DNA of 19,798 nucleotides, from positions 1-19,798 of the forward strand of contig WFYM01000183.1 of assembly GCA_015490115.1 (NCBI GenBank). Reading direction: 5' to 3'. Position 1 is the first letter of the stretch; each line of letters opens with the position of its first letter. Positions 15,325 to 19,762 of the stretch are shown piece by piece. The position numbers and the translations under genes are program-made. This stretch comes from Aquificaceae bacterium (lineage in GTDB: Bacteria; Aquificota; Aquificia; Aquificales; Aquificaceae). The notes under the pieces are model-generated. The model was not told the DNA's origin. It made no database searches and saw only the letters and a program-made list of their open reading frames with translations.

Positions 15325-16610
15325 TCTTAGCACTGGAGGTGATCGCCATGGGTATAGCCCTCGCCCAAGAGCTTTACATAAGGAACCTCCCAAATGGGGC
15401 TAAGCTTATAGTCCGACCGAGGGAGGACACCTACGCGGTCGCGATCCACGTCTGGTTCAGGGTAGGCTCAGCTTACGAGAAATACGACGAGAAGGGTATA
15501 GCCCACTTCCTCGAACACATGCTCTTTAACGGCTCCGAAAAGTATCCTTACGGAGAGATAGAAAAGATCGTAGAGAGCCTCGGGGGTAACATAAACGCCG
15601 GGACCTCTAAGGATTTTACCTACTACCACGTGGAGATAGCTTACCCTTACTGGAGGACAGCCCTTGAGGTCCTCTACCAGCTCACCATGAAGCCCCTCCT
15701 TGAAGAGGAGATGATCGAGAAGGAAAAGCCTATAGTTATAGAGGAGCTAAGACGCGGAAAGGACAACCCTTCAAACGTCCTTTGGGAAACGTTTGAAAAG
15801 ACAGCCTACAAGGTATCCCCCTACAGGTTCCCCATAGTCGGGTTCGAGGAGACCGTATCGAGGTTCACGAGGGACATGCTTCTCGAGTTTTACAGGAACT
15901 TTTACCAGCCGAGGAACATGGCTATCGTAGTGGTCGGGAGGGTGGACCCTAAGGAGGTGGAGGAGGAGGTCTTGAAGACCTTCGGAAGAGAGGAGGGAAG
16001 ACCTGTTCCGAAGGTGGTGATACCGACCGAGCCTGAACAGATAGGTCCCCGCTTCGAGAGGATAGAGGACCCGAGGGTTCAGAAAGCTTACTGGATAATA
16101 GGCTGGAGGGCGCCCGCGATAGCAAAGACTGACTACTACGCCCTCATAGTCCTCGACGAGATCCTCGGAAACGGAAGAACTTCGGTCCTATACAGGGAGC
16201 TAAAAGAGAAGGGACTCGTCTACTCCTTCTTCACGGGAGACATGGGAAGACCGAGGGACAACATGTATGTGATAAGCGCGACCTTCGACCCGGAAAGGTA
16301 TGAGGAAGTAAAGGGGAGGGTCCTCGAGATCCTGAGGGAGGTCTACGAGAGCCTCACAGAAGAACAGGTCGAATTCGCAAAGGGCAGGGTGATAAGCTCG
16401 AGGATCTTCGAAGAGGAGAAGGTAGACAGCGAAGCTTACGACATAGGCTACTCCTATACGGTAGCCAAAGACCTCGACTTTTACAGGTTCTTCACTAACA
16501 ACGTAAAAAGGGTAAGGAAGGTAGACCTCCTCAGGGTCTTCGAGAGATACCTGCTCAAAGATAATTACGTTGAGGTCCTTATGGTCCCTTCAAAAGGAGG
16601 TGGGGGATGA
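15309..16610 (+). CDS. Exported M16-family zinc peptidase
   Basis: A 433-residue M16 (pitrilysin/mitochondrial processing peptidase type) metallopeptidase. The N-terminus MLARLILALEVIAMGIALAQ is a Sec signal peptide with ALA just before the likely cut, so it should work in the periplasm. The inverted zinc motif HFLEH is followed by MLFNG; about 70 residues on, EKPIVIEELRRG supplies the third zinc ligand Glu. The C-terminal M16 half (WIIGWRAPA to the end) completes the clam-shell, with TSVLYRELKEKGLVYSF typical of it. GAGGAGGT 7 bp upstream decides the ATG at 15309; the frame is open earlier only out of frame inside the thioesterase gene. It overlaps the next gene by ATGA. Confidence 0.92.
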   Translation: MLARLILALEVIAMGIALAQELYIRNLPNGAKLIVRPREDTYAVAIHVWFRVGSAYEKYDEKGIAHFLEHMLFNGSEKYPYGEIEKIVESLGGNINAGTSKDFTYYHVEIAYPYWRTALEVLYQLTMKPLLEEEMIEKEKPIVIEELRRGKDNPSNVLWETFEKTAYKVSPYRFPIVGFEETVSRFTRDMLLEFYRNFYQPRNMAIVVVGRVDPKEVEEEVLKTFGREEGRPVPKVVIPTEPEQIGPRFERIEDPRVQKAYWIIGWRAPAIAKTDYYALIVLDEILGNGRTSVLYRELKEKGLVYSFFTGDMGRPRDNMYVISATFDPERYEEVKGRVLEILREVYESLTEEQVEFAKGRVISSRIFEEEKVDSEAYDIGYSYTVAKDLDFYRFFTNNVKRVRKVDLLRVFERYLLKDNYVEVLMVPSKGGGG

Positions 16611-16750
16611 AACTTGTCCTCTTTCTTCTTTTCCTTAGTCTGTTCCTCAGTAGCTGCGCGCTCATGGTGGGAGCTGCCGCTGGGGGTGCAGCTGGTTATT
16701 ACTTAGGCAAGGAAGGTTACAAAGTCAAGATCGAGAAAGAAAAGGAGTAG
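16607..16750 (+). CDS. 47-residue glycine-zipper lipoprotein
   Basis: A very small gene starting with ATGA over the peptidase stop and preceded by AAAAGGAGGT. The product has a lipoprotein signal (MKLVLFLLFLSLFLSSC, lipobox LSSC, lipidated Cys17), then a short glycine/alanine zipper VGAAAGGAAGYYLG and a charged tail rich in Lys and Glu. After cutting, only about 31 residues remain. The zipper could insert in or pack on the outer membrane; small zipper lipoproteins often act with envelope assembly proteins, but no function is known here. It ends exactly where the tRNA remnant begins, so it is the last chromosomal gene before the inserted element. Confidence 0.8.
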   Translation: MKLVLFLLFLSLFLSSCALMVGAAAGGAAGYYLGKEGYKVKIEKEKE

Positions 16751-16804
16751 TGGTGGGCGGTGGCGGATTCGAACCGCCGACCTCCATCTCTCTTGTGAGG
16801 ATGG
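16751..16804 (-). other. tRNA 3' remnant (acceptor 3' strand, T arm, anticodon arm): likely attachment-site half
   Basis: Read on the minus strand this gives an anticodon stem CCATC/GATGG, variable bases AGGTC, a perfect T arm (GGCGG, loop TTCGAAT, CCGCC), ACCGCCC as the 3' acceptor strand, discriminator A and encoded CCA. The matching 5' acceptor strand GGGCGGT and the D arm are not found in the sequence upstream of it, so the gene is only the 3' part. The anticodon loop is 11 bases, CTCACAAGAGA; dropping one GAGA unit leaves a regular 7-base loop CTCACAA with anticodon CAC (valine). The integrase gene next to it makes this a left attachment site; the restored tRNA should lie at the far end of the element. 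Confidence 0.8.
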
Positions 16805-16875
16805 CACCTTGTGTCATGATTTTCCTTTATTATCAATAACTTCCAAAAATCCGAAATGGTGAGGTTGAAGATAGG

Positions 16876-17982
16876 TTAAAAATTGGAACCTTCTTCCAGA
16901 AGGTCGTCCACCTTTTTGAGTTCCTTCCTCATGTGTTCGGGGGAAAGGTGAGCGTATCTTTTCGTCATCTGAGGGGTTTCGTGTCTCATGAGTTCCTGAA
17001 CAGTGTAGAGGTCAACCCCCGACATCACAAGGTAGGAAGCGAAGGTGTGGCGAAGGTCGTGGAACCTGAAGTCCTCTATCCCCGCCTTTTTACAGGCTGT
17101 CTTGAAGACCCTCTTGTAGCCCTGCCCTTCCACGCTGTAAGGTTTTCCCATCCTGTTGGTGAAGACGTAGCCGTGGTCTATTCCCTTTTCCTTTTGCTTG
17201 GCTTTCAGCTCCTTGAGGATCTCGACAGCCCTCGGTGAGAGGGGTATCCTTCTGGTCTCCTTAGTCTTGGTGGTCCGGGCTGTTATCTCGATGTATTCCC
17301 CTTCGATGTTTACGTTCTCCCACCTGAGGGAGAGAAGTTCGGAGGCTCTGAGTCCCGTAAGGACTGCAAACTCCACGAGGGGGCGAAAGTAAGGGGGACA
17401 GGCATCCAAGAGTCTTCGAAGCTCCTCGGGGGAGAGGAACCTGACCCTCTCATCGCTTACCTTGAACATCCTCACCTTAGGAGGGTCTTTTGATATCAGT
17501 CCCCACTCTCTGGCTTTTCGAAGGACAGCCCTTAAGGTGGAAAGCTCGTTGTTCACTGTGGAGGGCTTCACACCTTCCTTTATCCTCTTGCTCTTGTAGT
17601 TTTCTATCGTCCACTCGGATATCCTCACGACTTCCATACTCCCGAAGTAGGAGTTGAGGAGGGTTATCTTCCTTTCCATCTCCCTGAGGGTCCTCTTCCT
17701 GAGGTGAGGACGTGAAGACCTATACCACTCAAGGTATTTGCGGGCTATTTCTTTGAAGGTGAGGTTTTCCTCTTTGAGGGGGATGTATTCACCCCGGATT
17801 ATCCTCGACTTCAGCTCGCTGGCTATGTGTTTGGCTGAGGTGAGGGGTAGTTCACCCACCCTACCTATCCTCTCCCTGTAGGTCTTCCCCTTGTAGGTGA
17901 AGATGAACCAGTAGGAACCTTTTATGAGGTAGAGGTTGTCTCCGAGGGCTGTCTTGCCTTTCCTTTTGGGTTTTCTTGGCAT
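16876..17982 (-). CDS. int: Tyrosine recombinase (phage-type integrase)
   Basis: A 368-residue site-specific recombinase that would insert and excise the element. The N-terminal 60 residues form an arm-binding-type basic region (KGSYWFIFTYKGKTYRERIG), followed by a SAM-like core-binding domain (about 75-165, FKEIARKYLEWY onward) and the catalytic domain. All catalytic residues are visible: Arg in TGLRASELLSLRW, Lys in TKTKETRRIPL, HDLRHTFASY (His and Arg), the second His in MRHETPQMTKRYAH and the nucleophile Tyr in the same stretch. It therefore looks active. It starts 19 bp after the last membrane microprotein gene, without a strong ribosome site, so it is probably the tail of the leftward operon. 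Confidence 0.95.
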   Translation of the reverse strand: MPRKPKRKGKTALGDNLYLIKGSYWFIFTYKGKTYRERIGRVGELPLTSAKHIASELKSRIIRGEYIPLKEENLTFKEIARKYLEWYRSSRPHLRKRTLREMERKITLLNSYFGSMEVVRISEWTIENYKSKRIKEGVKPSTVNNELSTLRAVLRKAREWGLISKDPPKVRMFKVSDERVRFLSPEELRRLLDACPPYFRPLVEFAVLTGLRASELLSLRWENVNIEGEYIEITARTTKTKETRRIPLSPRAVEILKELKAKQKEKGIDHGYVFTNRMGKPYSVEGQGYKRVFKTACKKAGIEDFRFHDLRHTFASYLVMSGVDLYTVQELMRHETPQMTKRYAHLSPEHMRKELKKVDDLLEEGSNF

Positions 17983-18001
17983 GGTTTGACTATCTCATCG
18001 G

Positions 18002-18115
18002 TTACCGCTTCTCTGCTCCCTCTCCTTTGATGGCTCTGGTCATGACAACGAACATGAAGATAAGGATAGCTCCAAGGACTAAAGCCCCTGAAAATGCGAT
18101 GATATCATACATCAT
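18002..18115 (-). CDS. Membrane microprotein D, 37 residues, one transmembrane segment
   Basis: The product starts MMYDIIAFSGALVLGAI, continues with one hydrophobic helix through IFMFVVM and ends with a hydrophilic basic tail TRAIKGEGAEKR. AAGGAGGGGA lies directly upstream, an excellent ribosome site. Its ATG overlaps the TGA of another small frame (18112-18114) as ATGA, the coupling style used by the core genes. The expected topology has a short N-terminus outside and the basic tail in the cytosol. I do not recognise the family. It is followed after 19 bp by the integrase gene. Confidence 0.65.
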   Translation of the reverse strand: MMYDIIAFSGALVLGAILIFMFVVMTRAIKGEGAEKR

Positions 18116-18307
18116 TCCCCTCCTTCATCCATCCTCTCAAGCTTCCTCAAACAGTCAAGGGCTTCCAAAAACGAGGAGACCGTGAAGACCACCGAAGATA
18201 AGAAGCAGTCCCACACTGCCACCACCCACTGCTATCGATACAGCAGTTCCGAGTTTGACCATCTCCGTGTAAAACTTTATCCGTTCCTTGAGGGTTTCCT
18301 TGTCCAT
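18112..18307 (-). CDS. Membrane microprotein C, two-segment protein with an apparent +1 frameshift
   Basis: From ATG 18307 (AAAGGAG directly before it) the frame reads MDKETLKERIKFYTEMVKLG, then a hydrophobic glycine-rich segment, and stops at 18155-18157 after 48 residues. A second frame, open from 18231 to 18112, encodes a hydrophobic stretch (FLSSVVFTVSSFLEAL) and a charged end DCLRKLERMDEGGE, and its stop overlaps the ATG of microprotein D. Joined by one +1 shift between 18231 and 18158, the two give about 64 residues with an amphipathic N-terminus, two membrane helices and a charged C-terminus. It may be a decayed gene, a sequencing error, two overlapping genes or programmed frameshifting. 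CTTCTTA at 18205-18199 is one possible site. Confidence 0.5.
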
Positions 18308-18312
18308 CTCCT

Positions 18313-18462
18313 TTCGGTGATTATACTCCTTTGTTCGGTGATTCAGTGTTCAATGATTATCTTCCGGGTTTTGAGAACAAGGTAAGCAAAAGCTATCCCG
18401 AGGGCTACGGCTCCCAGAACCGCTAAAACATCGTAAAGGTTCATGTGTTAACCTCGATGATT
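18313..18462. repeat. Four copies of a 10-bp motif YTCRRTGATT between the microprotein genes
   Basis: TTCGGTGATT occurs exactly at 18313-18322 and 18334-18343 (21 bp apart), with variants TTCAATGATT at 18349-18358 and CTCGATGATT at 18453-18462, all in the same orientation. They lie at gene ends and ribosome sites of microproteins A, B and C. On the minus strand, two copies are part of GTATAATCA, resembling a -10 box. They may be operators, duplicated translation-start segments, or recombinase arm sites. Confidence 0.5.
18343..18444 (-). CDS. Membrane microprotein B, 33 residues, one transmembrane segment
   Basis: The product begins MNLYDVLAVLGAVALGIAFA, a single clean hydrophobic helix of about 20 residues, and ends with the basic tail KTRKIIIEH. 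CGAGGTTAACAC before the ATG gives a GAGGT ribosome site at normal distance. Short polar N-terminus, one helix and a basic C-terminus is the same plan as microproteins A and D, though the sequences are not obviously related. I do not recognise the family. The plus-strand frame across this region is rejected because this strand carries four consecutive frames of the same design with ribosome sites. Confidence 0.6.
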   Translation of the reverse strand: MNLYDVLAVLGAVALGIAFAYLVLKTRKIIIEH

Positions 18463-18571
18463 ATACTTTCTCTTCCTCACGAGGTCTGTTCAGCCAGACT
18501 ACCGGTATGGAAGCGGACAGAACCGCCGGAGCTACAATACCCAGAGCTATGTAGAGGTCATTCACTTCCAT
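18461..18571 (-). CDS. Membrane microprotein A, 36 residues, one transmembrane segment
   Basis: The product begins MEVNDLYIALGIVAPAVLSA, with a hydrophobic helix running to about IPVVWL, then a hydrophilic tail NRPREEEKV. AGAGGT directly precedes the ATG, a close and therefore weak ribosome site. It is the first of four membrane microproteins in a row (A 36, B 33, C about 64, D 37 residues) on the strand that leads into the integrase gene. Family unknown; size and layout resemble minor coat or holin-like phage peptides, but that is analogy only. Confidence 0.55.
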   Translation of the reverse strand: MEVNDLYIALGIVAPAVLSASIPVVWLNRPREEEKV

Positions 18572-18597
18572 ACCTCTAAAAATATTCCTTACCCTGC

Positions 18598-18678
18598 TGA
18601 GCTGATGAGCTAAATTTGCCTACTCGTTGCCCCACAAAGGTTTGAATTAGCTCACCCTATTTTGAGCCGGATTGAGCT
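18598..18678. repeat. TGAGCY repeat cluster with an inverted repeat in the DUF2283/microprotein gap
   Basis: TGAGCT or TGAGCC occurs in the same direction at 18598, 18606, 18663 and 18673, as two pairs spaced 8 and 10 bp. TGAGCTAA (18606-18613) also forms an 8-bp perfect inverted repeat with TTAGCTCA (18647-18654). The region is the only sizeable gap (18572-18692, 121 bp) in the leftward set and holds no plausible gene. It looks like a binding region for a regulator or for integrase/excisionase. Confidence 0.5.
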
Positions 18679-18692
18679 GTTTGACCTCTTCC

Positions 18693-18890
18693 TCAGGTGT
18701 CTTCCAAGACAAGCTCCTGACTTGTCTTTTGAAGCCTTGACCAGCCCATTATCTCGTATCCCACCACCTCGTTCTTCTCGTTGTAGTCCACTACCACACC
18801 TTTGCCTTCGAGGTATTCGCTTTCTGCCACAGGGTCATCTTTTAGCCTTATCAAGAGCGTGTCCGTTTCGGGTATATACCTTATCCGCAT
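18693..18890 (-). CDS. DUF2283-family protein, possible antitoxin
   Basis: A 65-residue protein that fits the DUF2283 pattern: MRIRYIPETDTLLIRL, then VAESEYLEGKGVVVDYN and VVGYEIMGWS, a small beta-rich fold. The family is commonly found beside DUF4258 proteins and is thought to be part of toxin-antitoxin pairs; that role is a prediction. GAGGAG sits about 6 bp before the ATG, and the start lies 10 bp inside the end of the DUF4258 gene, so they are translated from one message. The order here is DUF4258 first. Confidence 0.78.
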   Translation of the reverse strand: MRIRYIPETDTLLIRLKDDPVAESEYLEGKGVVVDYNEKNEVVGYEIMGWSRLQKTSQELVLEDT

Positions 18891-19165
18891 AGTCCTCTCC
18901 TCTTGAGTGTTCTGTCAAAGTAAGCTGTGATGACTATTAATTTATCCCCTGAAGGCTCCACAACAATCTTCAAACATCTACCGCCTACCCGCTTTATATG
19001 CCATACCCGTGAAGGATGAACATCATCCGGGAGGATTATATCAGGATTGAGGGCAAACTCCTTGATGACCTCGGGAGTTATGTTCTCCTTGAGCATAAAC
19101 TCTTTCCTCTCTTCCCACTTAAGCCAGAAGTGGTTACTCAGCTCGCAGGATTTATAAGCCCTCAC
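18881..19165 (-). CDS. DUF4258-family protein, possible toxin
   Basis: A 94-residue protein from a GTG at 19165, 1 bp after the stop of the HTH gene, with GAGG just upstream. Visible features fitting DUF4258 are an N-terminal His/Trp/Arg region (SNHFWLKWEERKEFM), ITPEVIKEFALNPDIILPDD, and the C-terminal CLKIVVEPSGDKLIVITAYFDR, where the family has a conserved strand ending in TAY. The fold is related to RelE/BrnT-like small toxins, and a nuclease or translation-inhibiting role would be a guess. Paired with the DUF2283 protein, it likely forms an addiction or regulatory module of the element. Confidence 0.72.
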   Translation of the reverse strand: MRAYKSCELSNHFWLKWEERKEFMLKENITPEVIKEFALNPDIILPDDVHPSRVWHIKRVGGRCLKIVVEPSGDKLIVITAYFDRTLKRRGLCG

Positions 19166-19166
19166 G

Positions 19167-19355
19167 TCATGCCTCTTTCCCCTTACTCTCCTCTATCAGA
19201 CGGTCAAGGTCAGCCTTGTCGATGAGCGTCCTCTTCCCTATCTTGACGGGTTTTATCTTGCCTTGTTTGATGTGGCGGTAGAGGGTAGAGCGTCCTATCC
19301 TCAGATACTCACACGCTTCCTTGACCGTTAAAAGCCTTCTCTCTATGTCCCCCAT
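19167..19355 (-). CDS. Excisionase-like helix-turn-helix protein
   Basis: A 62-residue DNA-binding protein of the excisionase/MerR-like winged-helix type: LLTVKEACEYLRIGRSTLYRHIKQGKIKPVKIGKR, then TLIDKADLDRLIEE. This layout (HTH, wing with IGKR, then a final helix) is the standard small Xis/AlpA-like fold, used for excision direction or transcription control. The open frame begins with a TTG at 19373, but ATG 19355 is chosen because AGAGGG lies 7 bp before it and the promoter start falls at about 19367. It is the first gene of the leftward set. Confidence 0.88.
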   Translation of the reverse strand: MGDIERRLLTVKEACEYLRIGRSTLYRHIKQGKIKPVKIGKRTLIDKADLDRLIEESKGKEA

Positions 19356-19373
19356 AGGGCAACCCTCTACCAA

Positions 19374-19402
19374 ATCTTAGTTTGTCCCACAGTGTATGTC
19401 AA
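19374..19402 (-). promoter_or_regulatory. Leftward promoter of the excisionase operon
   Basis: On the minus strand TTGACA (19402-19397, exact -35 consensus) is followed after exactly 17 bp by TAAGAT (19379-19374). The transcript would start near 19367, giving a leader of about a dozen bases before ATG 19355. The -35 box sits inside a perfect palindrome, so the promoter is probably repressed by a dimeric protein. Confidence 0.72.
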
Positions 19403-19407
19403 CATAC
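19394..19407. promoter_or_regulatory. 14-bp palindromic operator candidate
   Basis: GTATGT (19394-19399), CA, ACATAC (19402-19407) is a perfect 6+2+6 inverted repeat. It covers the -35 box of the leftward promoter and ends 5 bp before the -35 box of the rightward one, so one bound dimer could affect both. The binding protein is not known; the nearby HTH protein is a candidate. Confidence 0.6.
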
Positions 19408-19411
19408 CGTA

Positions 19412-19440
19412 TTGACTTTGGGACAGTATGGGACTATATT
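19412..19440 (+). promoter_or_regulatory. Rightward promoter with phased 10-bp repeats
   Basis: TTGACT (19412-19417) and TATATT (19435-19440) are separated by exactly 17 bp. Four head-to-tail 10-bp units run through it from 19417 to 19456: TTTGGGACAG, TATGGGACTA, TATTGGATTA and TGTGGGAAAC. A fifth copy, inverted, is TGTGGGACAA on the minus strand at 19391-19382, in the spacer of the leftward promoter. Confidence 0.7.
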
Positions 19441-19476
19441 GGATTATGTGGGAAACTGGTAGAGGAGGTCCGAACC

Positions 19477-19710
19477 ATGAGGAACCAGACAGTCCTTCAG
19501 GAGCTTACCCTTGAGGTGAAGGGAAGGAAAGTAACCCTCCCCGTCCTTTGGGTGTCCCTCTGGGAAGAGACGGACGAGGAGGGCTATGTAGTGGACGAGG
19601 GCTACATCTATCATACCACCTTCGGGAAGGTCATTACAAGGCTGACTGACGAGGGGGAAGAGGTTGTCCACCTCAATCTCGGGAAAGCCGGAGGGCTTGA
19701 AAGTGCTTAG
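19477..19710 (+). CDS. 77-residue protein of unknown function, first gene of the rightward set
   Basis: ATG 19477 is preferred to the longer frame from 19396 because AGAGGAGGT ends 7 bp before it and the bases before are the promoter and repeats. The product (MRNQTVLQELTLEVKGRKVT at the start) is acidic, has no membrane segment and contains a run of Glu/Asp/Tyr-rich strands (WEETDEEGYVVDEGYIYH). I do not recognise a family. Being the first gene behind a regulated promoter opposite an excisionase gene, it could be an early-function or control protein, but there is no direct evidence. Confidence 0.65.
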   Translation: MRNQTVLQELTLEVKGRKVTLPVLWVSLWEETDEEGYVVDEGYIYHTTFGKVITRLTDEGEEVVHLNLGKAGGLESA

Positions 19711-19742
19711 GCTGTCTTCTTTTCCTTTTTCACCACTAAGCA
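19704..19742. terminator. Inverted repeat after the 77-residue gene
   Basis: TGCTTAG (19704-19710, containing the stop codon) pairs with CTAAGCA (19736-19742), followed by TTTTA. The 25-base pyrimidine-rich loop is long for a terminator, so this may be only a weak attenuator or chance. Confidence 0.25.
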
Positions 19743-19762
19743 TTTTAAAGGGGGTGTGAGCC

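Noticed and set aside
16751..16804. Complete functional tRNA gene
   Set aside because: No GGGCGGT 5' acceptor strand or D arm exists upstream on the minus strand, and the anticodon loop has 11 bases.
17976..18185. Plus-strand 69-residue frame
   Set aside because: Antisense to the integrase start and microprotein D, with no ribosome site and no domain character.
18182..18385. Plus-strand 67-residue frame with a hydrophobic stretch and a GAGGAG before its GTG
   Set aside because: The opposite strand has a run of coupled small frames with better starts and matching design; the hydrophobic stretch here is a by-product of complementarity. It remains a weak alternative.
18662..18892. Plus-strand 76-residue proline-rich frame
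   Set aside because: Exact antisense of the DUF2283 gene, which has clear family motifs and a ribosome site.
19396..19476. Upstream extension of the 77-residue gene
   Set aside because: It would translate the promoter and the 10-bp repeats; the strong ribosome site lies before ATG 19477.
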